NCBI RefSeq assembly: GCF_016861975.1
Contig: NZ_BOMB01000015.1
Coordinates: forward strand, 62,001 to 126,000
Origin: Actinocatenispora rupis
GTDB lineage: Bacteria; Actinomycetota; Actinomycetes; Mycobacteriales; Micromonosporaceae
Reading direction: 5' to 3'
Length of the DNA: 64,000 bases
The translations under genes and the position numbers were made by a program. The notes under the pieces were generated by a model. That model was not told where the DNA came from, ran no database searches, and worked only from the letters and a program-made list of their open reading frames with translations. Shown here piece after piece: positions 52,130-60,694 of this stretch; the stretch's first letter is position 1; each line of letters begins with the position of its first letter.

Positions 52130-52423
52130 TCACCGGGGCCGCGGGTACCCGAGGACGGTGACGGTGACGTCGACCCAGGTGGTGCGGAACCCGGCGCGCG
52201 CCAGCTCGTCCCGTACGGCGGCGCGGACGGCAGCGGCGGCGTCCGGCGCGGACACCGTCCCGTCGACCTGGACGTCGAGCCGGACGGCCGCGCCGGGTGG
52301 TCGCGGCGAGACGCCGGTGGGGTCGACCGCGACGGAGGTGACCGCCGCGACGCCGGGTACCCGGGCGGCGGCGAGCCGGCAGATCCGGGCGAGTACGCGG
52401 GCGGCGACGTTCGGGTCGGTCAT
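52130..52423 (-). CDS. Small Asp23/Gls24-like protein
   Basis: 97 residues from ATG 52423, with the Asp23 pattern ARVPGVAAVTSVAV...AVRLDVQVDGTVS...VDVTVTVLG. It is the minus-strand flank of the Asp23 cluster and runs convergent with birA (9 bp apart). Confidence 0.65.
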   Translation of the reverse strand: MTDPNVAARVLARICRLAAARVPGVAAVTSVAVDPTGVSPRPPGAAVRLDVQVDGTVSAPDAAAAVRAAVRDELARAGFRTTWVDVTVTVLGYPRPR

Positions 52424-52632
52424 CACGTCCACGATCCGTCACCGGCGCCGCGGCGTACGGCGGACGGGTGGCGAATCGCCCGGCGGTGGACCCGCGGCGG
52501 GAGACGGCCCGGCCGGATCCGGTGGGGCGAATTGCCGGGACCGGCAGTATCTCGGCGCAATCTGGATCACTCTGTGTATGTCGACGATGCCGTAATGGTG
52601 TCGGTGCCGACGGCGGCGTGAACGGAGGAACG

Positions 52633-52818
52633 ATGTCCCACCGGCAGTTCGGGTTCCTGGCCGGTCTGCTGATCGCCTGGCTGTGGGCGACGACCGGGTT
52701 CCTGGTCGCGCTCGGCGCGGTCGCCGCCGGACTGGTCGGCTACGGCGTCGTCCGCGTCCTGGAAGGCGACGTACGACTCGGTGACCTGACCGAACGCTTC
52801 GGGTCGAAGCGCACCTGA
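52633..52818 (+). CDS. DUF2273 small membrane protein
   Basis: 61 residues from ATG 52633 with GGAGG at 52624-52628. It has a hydrophobic hairpin of two helices ending in a charged tail (DVRLGDLTERFGSKRT). DUF2273 genes commonly lie beside Asp23 and AmaP. Confidence 0.78.
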   Translation: MSHRQFGFLAGLLIAWLWATTGFLVALGAVAAGLVGYGVVRVLEGDVRLGDLTERFGSKRT

Positions 52819-52858
52819 CCGCCGACGAGACCGCAGCACGACACGAGGGGGTACGACG

Positions 52859-53353
52859 ATGACCGCGACCGCCACCAAGACGACCGAGTCCGCGAAGGGG
52901 CCCGGCGACGCGACGCCCGCGCCGCGACCCACCAGTACGATCGGGACGCACGCCGCGCTGACGAGCGAGCACGGTCAGACCCGCATCGCCGACACGGTGG
53001 TCGCGAAGATCGCCGGGATGGCCGCCCGGGAGATCCCCGGCGTGTACTCGATGGGCCGCGGCTTCGCGCGCCGGATGGGGCAGCTGCGCTCACTCGTACC
53101 GGGGAGCAGCGAGGTGTCGCTGGCCACCCAGGGCGTCTCCGTCGAGGTCGGCGAGCGCGAGGCGGCCATCGACCTCGACGTCGTCACCTGGTACGGGCAG
53201 AGCATCGTCGAGGTGTCGGAAGCGGTGCGCGCCAACGTGATCCAGCGGGTCGAGTCGATGACCGGGCTGACCGTCGTCGAGGTGAACATCAACGTCGACG
53301 ACATCTTCGTCGAGGGCCAGGACGAGGAGCCCAAGGAACCACGGGTCCAGTAG
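52859..53353 (+). CDS. Asp23/Gls24-family envelope stress response protein
   Basis: 164 residues: a Thr/Pro/Ala-rich N-terminus, then the Asp23 fold (TRIADTVVAKIAGMAAREIPGVYSM; VIQRVESMTGLTVVEVNINVDDI). In staphylococci Asp23 coats the membrane via AmaP and responds to cell-wall stress. GAGGGGG precedes the ATG. Confidence 0.85.
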   Translation: MTATATKTTESAKGPGDATPAPRPTSTIGTHAALTSEHGQTRIADTVVAKIAGMAAREIPGVYSMGRGFARRMGQLRSLVPGSSEVSLATQGVSVEVGEREAAIDLDVVTWYGQSIVEVSEAVRANVIQRVESMTGLTVVEVNINVDDIFVEGQDEEPKEPRVQ

Positions 53354-53691
53354 TGGCCGACCTGTCGACGGACCGGGTCATGCTGGCCCGCGCGGTCGCC
53401 GCGGCGGCCGGTTCGACGCCGGGGGTGGCCCGGCTGGTCCCGGGTACGGGCGTGCCCGTGGTGACGCACGTACCGGGTGGCACGGTGACCGGGGTCGGTC
53501 TCGGGCCGGCCGCCGTGTCCGTACACGTTGCGGTGGACCGGTTTCCGCTGGAGCCGGTCATCACCGGGGTCGTCGAGGCCGTCAGCGCGGTACTCGCCGG
53601 CGCCGGCGACCCGCGCCGCGTCGAGGTCGTCGTCGAGGACGTGGACGAGGCCGCCGTACGGCGCGCGGCACGCGCCCGGGACGCCGACTGA
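53353..53691 (+). CDS. Divergent Asp23-like protein
   Basis: 112 residues. Its GTG overlaps the preceding stop codon by one base. The segment AAAGSTPGVARLVPG...VSVHVAVDRFPLEPVITGVVEAV is Asp23-like but shorter. Probably co-translated. Confidence 0.6.
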   Translation: MADLSTDRVMLARAVAAAAGSTPGVARLVPGTGVPVVTHVPGGTVTGVGLGPAAVSVHVAVDRFPLEPVITGVVEAVSAVLAGAGDPRRVEVVVEDVDEAAVRRAARARDAD

Positions 53692-54230
53692 TGCGGGTCG
53701 TGAACCGGCTGGCCGGCGTACTCCTCGGGCTCGTACTGCTCGCGGGCGGGCTGCTCGTCGTGGTGGAGGGCGTGCTCGCCGCCACCGGCCGCCGACCGTG
53801 GCCCGTCGACTTCGCCACCTGGTACGGGCCGCTCACGCGGACCGAGCTGCGCGCGCCCGTCGTCCTGGCGTGTTCGATCGCGGTCGGCGTACTCGGGCTG
53901 CTGCTGTTCGTCACCCAGGTACGCCGGTGGGCGCCGCCGCGGCTCGCCGTCCGGCACGGTACCGGCGCGCGACCGGTGTCCTGGTGGGTGTACCGCCGCT
54001 CGGTGGAACGCGAACTGTCCAGCGCGGTCGACGCGCTGCCCGGGGTGTCCGAGACGCGGTGCCGGCTGCGCGGTCGCGGCGACCGGTGGCGGCTCACCGT
54101 CAGCCCGCGCGGCCGCTCCGACACCGGCGAACCGGTGCACCGCGCCGTCACCGCCCAGCTCGAACGGATGGCCGCGCCGGTGCCCGTCCGGGTCCGCGTG
54201 GCGCTGCGCCGGCCGAGGCGGGTGGCGTGA
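53691..54230 (+). CDS. DUF6286-type membrane protein of the Asp23 cluster
   Basis: 179 residues with two transmembrane helices (about 7-32, 55-76) then a cytoplasmic domain with VYRRSVERELSSAVDALPGV. It overlaps the previous stop and the next start by a base each. Part of the AmaP-like envelope module. Confidence 0.7.
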   Translation: MRVVNRLAGVLLGLVLLAGGLLVVVEGVLAATGRRPWPVDFATWYGPLTRTELRAPVVLACSIAVGVLGLLLFVTQVRRWAPPRLAVRHGTGARPVSWWVYRRSVERELSSAVDALPGVSETRCRLRGRGDRWRLTVSPRGRSDTGEPVHRAVTAQLERMAAPVPVRVRVALRRPRRVA

Positions 54231-54814
54231 TGGATCGGCTCAACCGTGCGCTGTTCACCGTCCTCGCCGTACTGCTCGTCGCCGCCGGTGTCGCCGGTAC
54301 GCTCGCGAGCCTCGGCCGGCTGCCCCGCGTCGACCCGGCGACACACCTGCTGCCGCACGCGCTGCGGGACCGCTGGCACGACTGGGGCCCCGCCGCCTGG
54401 CTGGTACTCGCCGGCGCCGGCCTCGTCGTCGCCGTCCTCGGCTTCCTGCTGGTACGAGGGCAACTCGTGCCGCGGCTCGGCCGCCCGATGCCGGACCTGG
54501 TACTCACCGACCCGGAGCGCGCGGACACGCCGCCCGGCCGTACCCGGGTGCGGTCGACCGCGCTGGTGCACGGCTTCGAGCGCGACCTGGCCCGGCACCC
54601 GAAGGTACGGCGGGTGAGCGTCGGGCTGGGCGGCGACGCGGCGGATCCGCTCGTACACGCCCGGCTCGAACTGTTCTCCGGCGCCGACGTCACGCACCTC
54701 CAGTCGTACGTGGCGGAGTCGCTGTCCCGGTTCGTCACCACGACCGGACTCGACCCCGCCGACGTACGCGTCGTGCTGGCGCTCACCGACCGCGACCACC
54801 ACCGCGTCCGCTGA
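54230..54814 (+). CDS. amaP: AmaP-like alkaline shock membrane anchor
   Basis: 194 residues with two transmembrane helices near the N-terminus (about 5-25 and 60-80), an Arg-rich linker, and a cytoplasmic Asp23-partner-like domain. The architecture matches AmaP, which tethers Asp23 to the membrane. Confidence 0.7.
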   Translation: MDRLNRALFTVLAVLLVAAGVAGTLASLGRLPRVDPATHLLPHALRDRWHDWGPAAWLVLAGAGLVVAVLGFLLVRGQLVPRLGRPMPDLVLTDPERADTPPGRTRVRSTALVHGFERDLARHPKVRRVSVGLGGDAADPLVHARLELFSGADVTHLQSYVAESLSRFVTTTGLDPADVRVVLALTDRDHHRVR

Positions 54815-54891
54815 GTACGCGGGCCGTCGGAGCATGGCGGCGATCCGTTAGGGTTCCGGGTACTTCGCAGTTGGCGCAGGAGGGTTTCGCC

Positions 54892-55386
54892 GTGGGGTTC
54901 CCGGACAACATGCTCGTGGACGACGAACAGGTCGTCCTGCGGCTGCACCCGCACTGGAAGCGGCTGGTCGGCGCGCTGCTGGCCACCGTGGTCGTCGTCG
55001 CGCTGGCGGTGCTCGGCATCGCCGTCAGCCCCTGGCCCGTCCTGTCGTACGTGATCGTCGGGGTCGCGGTGCTCCTGCTGCTGATCTACCCGCTGCGCCG
55101 GTTCCTCGGCTGGGCGACCACGCACTACGTGTTCACCACGCACCGGATCCTGCTGCGGCACGGCATCCTGTCGCGGTCCGGCCGGGACATCCCGCTGGAC
55201 CGGATCAACGACGTGTCGTTCGAGCACAACCTGCTGGAGCGGCTGTTCGGCTGCGGCACCCTCATCATCGAGTCGGCCGGCGAGCACGGGCAGATCGTGC
55301 TGAAGGACATCCCGCGCGTCGAGCGCACCCAGGCCACGCTCTACCAGCTGGTCGAGCAGGACACCGACCGCGACCCCGGCTACTGA
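54892..55386 (+). CDS. PH-domain (bPH2) membrane protein
   Basis: 164 residues from GTG 54892 (GGAGGG 8 nt upstream preferred over TTG 54871). Two transmembrane helices at about 30-75 and a bPH_2 fold (THYVFTTHRILLRHGILSRSGRDIPLDRINDVSFEHN), like YdbS/YdbT. Membrane homeostasis role by family. Confidence 0.8.
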   Translation: MGFPDNMLVDDEQVVLRLHPHWKRLVGALLATVVVVALAVLGIAVSPWPVLSYVIVGVAVLLLLIYPLRRFLGWATTHYVFTTHRILLRHGILSRSGRDIPLDRINDVSFEHNLLERLFGCGTLIIESAGEHGQIVLKDIPRVERTQATLYQLVEQDTDRDPGY

Positions 55387-55424
55387 GCCGGCAGCACCGC
55401 CGCGGGCGCACGGATCCGCCGGGA

Positions 55425-55907
55425 TCACCCGTCGCGGCGGGCGAACCAGCCGCGGAACCGCATCACCAGTACCGGCGCGTCCGGTTCACCGTCGGCGAGC
55501 CGGCGCAGCGTCCCGGTGAGGTGCACGGTGCCGAGCCCGGGACGGGTCCGTGACGGTTCGCGGTCGGTGACGACCAGCTCGCCGGCGAGCTTGTCCCCGG
55601 CGTACACGGGGGCCTTCCAGCGCATCTCCTCGACGCCGGGGGAGGCCGCCGCGGCGGCGCGGGAGAGTACGTGGTCGACGTAGCCGCGCATGAACAGGCT
55701 CGCCGTGAACCAGCCGCTCGCGATCAGCCCGCCGTACCCACTCTCCTGCGCCAGCACCGGATCCACGTGGTACCACTGCGGGTCGAAGCGCCGCGCGAAC
55801 GCCAGCATCTCGGCGCCGTCGACCTCCACCACGCCCAGGTCGAACACGCGCCCGGGCGTCAGATCCTCGTAGTACCAGTCGGGGACGGCGCCGGTGCCGG
55901 ATCTCAC
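55425..55907 (-). CDS. MaoC-like hot-dog hydratase
   Basis: 160 residues with the (R)-hydratase-type segment FDPQWYHVDP (catalytic Asp and His) and the SGWFTASLFMRGYVD helix. Its GTG overlaps the GtrA stop (GTGA). The substrate is probably an acyl-CoA or ACP. Confidence 0.82.
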   Translation of the reverse strand: MRSGTGAVPDWYYEDLTPGRVFDLGVVEVDGAEMLAFARRFDPQWYHVDPVLAQESGYGGLIASGWFTASLFMRGYVDHVLSRAAAAASPGVEEMRWKAPVYAGDKLAGELVVTDREPSRTRPGLGTVHLTGTLRRLADGEPDAPVLVMRFRGWFARRDG

Positions 55908-56461
55908 CGGTCACCCGTCCGCGGGTCCTCGTCGGGCTCGGGCAGCCCGGTGGCCGGGTCGACGGCGGGGTCGCTCGCGGGCAGGAACACCCATCGACGG
56001 TAGGCGAAGAACCGGAACAGCGTGCCCAGCGCGGTCCCCACGATGCTGCCGGAAATGTTGTTGGCGAGCGGTGTCTGGAACACGGCGGGCCACTGCGCGC
56101 CGAGCACGTAGTAACTGAATCCCAGGCACAGCAGGGCGATCAGCAGACCCACCGCGTTCATCACGAAGTACAGGAAGTACTCGCGGGCGAGGTTGGTGCG
56201 CGGCCGGTGGCGCCACGTCCAGTACCGGTTGCCGACGAACGCGAGGCTGGCCGCGACGCTGACGGAGATCGTCTTCGACGTCAGCGGCCCCAGGCCGAAC
56301 CCGGACTCGCACACGTTGTACAGCCCGATGTCGACGAAGAAGTTGATCCCGCCCACGATGCCGAACTTGGCCACCTCGTGGATGAGCTGCCGGAACCGGG
56401 CATACAGCCCGCGCAACCCACCCGCCACGGGTGCGACCTGTTCGGCGTGTGATTCCGCCAC
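55904..56461 (-). CDS. GtrA-family membrane protein
   Basis: 185 residues with four transmembrane helices (KFGIVGGINFFVDIGLYNV at the start). GtrA proteins take part in flipping lipid-linked sugars or decorating polysaccharides. GTG start. A charged C-terminus. Confidence 0.85.
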   Translation of the reverse strand: MAESHAEQVAPVAGGLRGLYARFRQLIHEVAKFGIVGGINFFVDIGLYNVCESGFGLGPLTSKTISVSVAASLAFVGNRYWTWRHRPRTNLAREYFLYFVMNAVGLLIALLCLGFSYYVLGAQWPAVFQTPLANNISGSIVGTALGTLFRFFAYRRWVFLPASDPAVDPATGLPEPDEDPRTGDR

Positions 56462-56531
56462 CCGGCCGAGAGTACCGACCGGGTGGCGGTCGCCGGGTCA
56501 GCGTCCTGCAAAACGTCATCCGTCGGACGCG

Positions 56532-59258
56532 TCAACTCGGGCCGGCGAGCGCGAGCCCGCCGAGGTAGATCTGGTCGCTGCCGCTGGACAGGGACATCTG
56601 GCCGTCGCCCGGTACGGACGCCGTACGGGTGGCCACGTCGGTGCCGAGGGTGTTCCAGTTCGGATCCTTGGCGGTCTCCGGCGCGGAGACACAGACGCTG
56701 CGTCCGATGTCGGTGACGGCCGTACCGCCGATGCGCAGCGTGTCGTCCCCGTACTTCCCGTCGGTCTGCCGGTCGCCGTCCCAGACCACCGTGCCGACCT
56801 GGACCGGGCCGCCGGTACCGACGGCGAGCCGCGCCGGCACCGTGGCGCCCACGTCGACGACGCCGTCGAACACCGCCACGTTGCTGGCCGGCGCACCCGG
56901 CGCGTCCACCACCACGAGCAGGCCCCAGCCGTCGAACACGCCGCCGTCCGCGGACCCCAGATACAGGCTGTCGGTACTGAACGTCCACAGCCCGCCGCCA
57001 CCGTTCGCGATCAGCGACGTCACGTCCGCGCTGTACTGTCCGCCCCCGGCGATCGCCGCCGCCGTGCCGGTCACCGTACCGTCGGCGCCGCCCGGCGTGG
57101 TCAGCTTCACCGACGCGGGCAGCGAGCCGGTACTGCCGCGCCCAGCCCAGGTGAGCTGCGCGTACCGCACCCGCGCGCCGGGCGGCAGGTCGAGCCGGGC
57201 CCGGCTGCGCGCGCCGCCGGTCAGCCCGGACAGCGGATCGCTGCCGGCCCCGCCGTCCCCGTGGTACGCGGCGACGTTGCAGTCGTCGTTGATCCGGCAC
57301 GGGTCGCGGCCGATGATCGGCAGGCCGGTCGTCCCCTGGATCAGCGTGTTGCCGGCGGACACGATGCGCTGCGACCCGGTCGCGGCGTACGCGGTGCGGG
57401 TCTGCCGCGGCGCCACCACCACCGGGAAGCTCTGCCGTACGGTCCGGCCGAGCGCCTGGATGTCGATGTGCACCGGCTGGAACCCGGCCACCGACCCGAC
57501 GTTCACCCGCAACTTCGCCGTCGTACTGGCGCCCGGGGCGAGCAGCGAGTGCGTACAGACCACCGTGGTGGCGCTGCCGCGGCAGGTCCAGCCGCCGCCC
57601 GACGCGCCGCCGGCACCGCCCGCCGCCAGCGTCATCGGCGCCGGCAGGTGGATCGTCATCCGGATGTCACCGGCCCCCGGTACCTCCGGGTTCGGCGACG
57701 GCGACGGCGAACCGCTCGGCGCCGGGCTGGGCGACGACGGCGACGGCGACGCGGTCGGCGACCCCGGCAGCCCCGGCAGTCCCGGCAACCCGGGCAGCCC
57801 CGGTACCGGCGGGCCCGGCTCCGGCTGCGGCGTCGGGGCACCGCCGGCCGTCGTACCGGTGGTGGGCGGGCTGGGCAGCGACACCGGGTCCGATCCCGTA
57901 CCGCCGCCGGCGCCCCCGGTGAACGGCCGGCTGCCCGCGCCGCCGCCCGTACCGCCGGTGGACGGCCGCGGGTTGCTGATCGTGATGGGCAGCGCGCCGT
58001 TGTTCGTACCGGCGGTCAGCGTGCCGGCCGTCAGCTTTGGCGGCGTGATCCTGTACGGCGGCTGGCTCGGCGTCGGACTCGGCGCCGGCGCCGTACTGCC
58101 CGGCCGGTTCGCCGGTGGCGTCTTCTTCGGGTGGGAGCCGGGCGGGGTGTTCGCCGGCGGGTTCTTGGCCGGCGGGTTCTTCCCGGGCGGGTTGTTCCCG
58201 GCTGGCGGGTTGTTGTTGCCGCCACCGGCCGGCGGCGGAACCGCCTGCGGCCGCGGAGGCGCCGAGGTGTGCGACACCAGCAGCAGCCCGGCGACGACCG
58301 CGGCGACCACCGCGACGGCGCCACCGCCGAGCGCGGCGTTCCGCGGACCGATCTTGGCGATGAGCCCCTTGAGCCAGCCGACGACCGCGTGCCACTGGTG
58401 CTGGAGCCACACCAGCAGCCCGCCACCGGCGACCGCGGCCGCCTTCGTCGCGCTGCCGATCCCCAGGTACGCCTTCCATGTCGCGCCGACCACCAGCGGT
58501 GCCAGCACCGTACGCAGGCCGGAGTTGACCTCGCCCAGCTCGGTGTAGAGCATGGTGCACTTCGCGCAGTCGGCGAGGTGCGCGTCGACCTTCTCCCGTT
58601 CGCGCTTGGCGAGGCCGTCGCGGACCCGGGTGCCGAGCCGTTCCGCGGCCCAGTGGCAGGTCGGGTCGGTGGTGGAGGCGATGTGCTCCTGCAGGTACAT
58701 CTGCTTGAGCCGCTCCCGCGCCCGGTACGCCAGCGCGGACACCCCGTTCGCCGTCAGGCCCAGCATCGGCGCCACGTCGGCCGGGCTCTCGCCCTCGACC
58801 TCGGTGTGCCACAGCACCGTCTGCCACCGTTCCGGCAGCTTCGCGAACGCCCGCGCCGCGAGGCTGCGCTCCAGCCCCTCGCTCGCGGTGTCCGTGAACT
58901 CCTCGCCCGGGTCGTACTTGCTGAGGTCGTCGGTGACCTCCAGCCGCTTGTCCCGCCGTACCTGGTCGTAGAAGGTGTTGCGCAGGCTGGTCAGCAGGTA
59001 CGCGCGGAAGGCGACGTCGGGGCCGTGTCCCGCCCGTAACGTCGAGAGGACCTTGGCGAACGCCTCGGCGACGAGATCGTCGGCGGCCGAGGAGTCGCGC
59101 ACGAGGGTGCGGGCGAGCCGGTTCGCCGCGTCGACGTGGCGCATGTAGAGCAGCCCGAACGAGGCGGCGTCGCCGTCGCGGGTCGCCGCGATCAGCTCCG
59201 AGTCGCTGCGGTCGACGGCGGAGGGGTCCACCGGACCGTACTGGGGGGAAGTCGTCAT
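56532..59258 (-). CDS. ECF sigma factor fused to anti-sigma-like zinc finger, membrane helix and extracellular domain
   Basis: 908 residues. ECF region 2 (about 20-100), region 4 (about 133-185), then an anti-sigma-like zinc finger (HxxxCxxC: His227, Cys231, Cys234), hydrophobic/amphipathic helices (253-300) and a transmembrane helix (310-328). The outside part is a Pro/Gly-rich stalk (330-470), collagen-like PGLPGLPGLPGLPG, and a ~330-residue ectodomain with cysteines that resembles surface adhesin folds. Fusions of this type (compare the ECF52/53-like groups) are rare and suggest release by proteolysis. The start MTTSPQYG lies within a GGGGAA context. Confidence 0.85.
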   Translation of the reverse strand: MTTSPQYGPVDPSAVDRSDSELIAATRDGDAASFGLLYMRHVDAANRLARTLVRDSSAADDLVAEAFAKVLSTLRAGHGPDVAFRAYLLTSLRNTFYDQVRRDKRLEVTDDLSKYDPGEEFTDTASEGLERSLAARAFAKLPERWQTVLWHTEVEGESPADVAPMLGLTANGVSALAYRARERLKQMYLQEHIASTTDPTCHWAAERLGTRVRDGLAKREREKVDAHLADCAKCTMLYTELGEVNSGLRTVLAPLVVGATWKAYLGIGSATKAAAVAGGGLLVWLQHQWHAVVGWLKGLIAKIGPRNAALGGGAVAVVAAVVAGLLLVSHTSAPPRPQAVPPPAGGGNNNPPAGNNPPGKNPPAKNPPANTPPGSHPKKTPPANRPGSTAPAPSPTPSQPPYRITPPKLTAGTLTAGTNNGALPITISNPRPSTGGTGGGAGSRPFTGGAGGGTGSDPVSLPSPPTTGTTAGGAPTPQPEPGPPVPGLPGLPGLPGLPGSPTASPSPSSPSPAPSGSPSPSPNPEVPGAGDIRMTIHLPAPMTLAAGGAGGASGGGWTCRGSATTVVCTHSLLAPGASTTAKLRVNVGSVAGFQPVHIDIQALGRTVRQSFPVVVAPRQTRTAYAATGSQRIVSAGNTLIQGTTGLPIIGRDPCRINDDCNVAAYHGDGGAGSDPLSGLTGGARSRARLDLPPGARVRYAQLTWAGRGSTGSLPASVKLTTPGGADGTVTGTAAAIAGGGQYSADVTSLIANGGGGLWTFSTDSLYLGSADGGVFDGWGLLVVVDAPGAPASNVAVFDGVVDVGATVPARLAVGTGGPVQVGTVVWDGDRQTDGKYGDDTLRIGGTAVTDIGRSVCVSAPETAKDPNWNTLGTDVATRTASVPGDGQMSLSSGSDQIYLGGLALAGPS

Positions 59259-59519
59259 GGTCGGCCGTTCTGCTGGGGGGATCCGCAGCGGGCTACGGAC
59301 AAACGTGCCTGTACGAGAGAACGCGCGAGGTAGATCTTGGTGACGCTCCAGCTGTGATCGATTGGAGGGTGTTTTCTCGATCAAAGTAGGTCATACCCGT
59401 CGCTATGCCGTGGAGTTCGGCGGAAATTCCTGTCCGGATCCCGTCATGAAACGGCCCCGGGCGGGTCTCCCTAGCGAGAGCCGACCGGGTGCGATCCTGC
59501 CCGGACGAAAGGAGGGTGC
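59259..59519. promoter_or_regulatory. Divergent promoter region, tethered sigma / GGDEF-like gene
   Basis: 261 bp, with an AT-richer stretch near 59350-59400 (TTTTCTCGATCAAAG) and GGTCATACCC boxes. No gene. Confidence 0.35.
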
Positions 59520-60341
59520 GTGACAGGGATCCACCGCCGGCTGACCAGCGTGCCCGGAGCGACCGGACCGGGCGGGTACGGACGCTGGCAGTACGGACGG
59601 GGAACGGAGGAACTGCGGGCTGCGTGGCGATCGGAGTCGATGGCCACCGGCTGGTCGCGCCCGCGGGACTGGTGGCTGCCCGAGGTCGACGAACTCGCCG
59701 CCACCCTCTGCCGCGCCGGACCCGGGTACCCGTCCGGCGGCGTCCTCGCCGCGTCCGCCCGGCTCGGCCAGGCCCGCGCCGACGCCGGCGTCGGACTCAC
59801 CGAAGCCCTCGACGACCTGGCCGCCCTGTACCGGTTGCTGCCCGTCGGCGCGCCACCGCTGCCCGCGGTACGGGCGTTCGTGGAGGCGTGGGCGGACGTG
59901 TGGCTGCGCGTCGTCCACGACGCGAGCTGCATCGACCCGCTCACCGAACTCACCAGCGCCCCGTACCTGCGGACCCGGCTGGCCGAGCTGTACCGCGCCG
60001 CCGACACGGAAGGCTGGTCGGTGCCCGACCGGTACCGGCTGGTGGTGGTGGCGCTGGACGGCAGCGGCGGTGGCTGGAGCCTGCTGGTACGCCGGATCGC
60101 GGTCGCCGAGACCCTGCGCGCCGTGTTCCGCGGCGGCGAGACCATGACCGCGCTCGCCCCCGCCCGCATCGCCGTACTCGCCGGCCACGACGGCGGCGAC
60201 GCCGTGGCCGCGACACTCCGGCGGATCCTCGCCGGCCGCCGCGGCGTACGACCGGCCCGGGTGTGGCTGGCCGACCTGCCGGCCCGTGCCGGCGGCGTAG
60301 CCGGGATGCTCGCCGGGCTGGCGGACCAGGCGGACCCGTGA
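59520..60341 (+). CDS. Degenerate GGDEF-domain protein
   Basis: 273 residues from GTG with GGAGGG 3-8 nt upstream. After a non-descript N-terminal half, DPLTELTSAPYLRTRLAEL (about 140-160) has the diguanylate-cyclase start DPLTxL, followed by YRLVVVALDG and a GGETMTALAPARIAVL in the place of the GGDEF loop. The active-site acidic residues are lost, so it is a likely receptor or scaffold and not a cyclase. Confidence 0.6.
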   Translation: MTGIHRRLTSVPGATGPGGYGRWQYGRGTEELRAAWRSESMATGWSRPRDWWLPEVDELAATLCRAGPGYPSGGVLAASARLGQARADAGVGLTEALDDLAALYRLLPVGAPPLPAVRAFVEAWADVWLRVVHDASCIDPLTELTSAPYLRTRLAELYRAADTEGWSVPDRYRLVVVALDGSGGGWSLLVRRIAVAETLRAVFRGGETMTALAPARIAVLAGHDGGDAVAATLRRILAGRRGVRPARVWLADLPARAGGVAGMLAGLADQADP

Positions 60342-60416
60342 TCGGCGAAACGTCGGGTATGGGGCACCAGATGGTCGTAGCGTCACGGGAAACGGCTCGT
60401 ACGACGGGGGACTGTC

Positions 60417-60626
60417 ATGGCTGCTGGCATGGAGAGCAAGCTGGACAAGGCGTGGGAGACCAAGAGCGTGCAGGAGATCGCGGACGCGCCGGTCGCGGCG
60501 CTCCAGGGCGTCAGCGAGGGCGACGCCGAACTGCTCGGCAAGGCGTTCGGCATCAAGACCGTGCGCGACCTCGGCACCAACAAGTACTTCCGGTGGGCGC
60601 AGGGCATCGCCACCCTGGCCGACTGA
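60417..60626 (+). CDS. Small conserved-looking helical protein
   Basis: 69 residues, with GGGGGA 7 nt before the ATG. The pattern (IADAPVAALQGVSEGDAELLGKAFGIKTVRDLG) resembles helix-hairpin-helix-like units. Its position just before purK is common in actinomycetes. Function unknown. Confidence 0.7.
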   Translation: MAAGMESKLDKAWETKSVQEIADAPVAALQGVSEGDAELLGKAFGIKTVRDLGTNKYFRWAQGIATLAD

Positions 60627-60694
60627 GGTACATACCCGACAGGCGGCGGAGTCGCCGGCCGGGCCGTACGGCGGCACCCATAGGCTTGGTGCCG

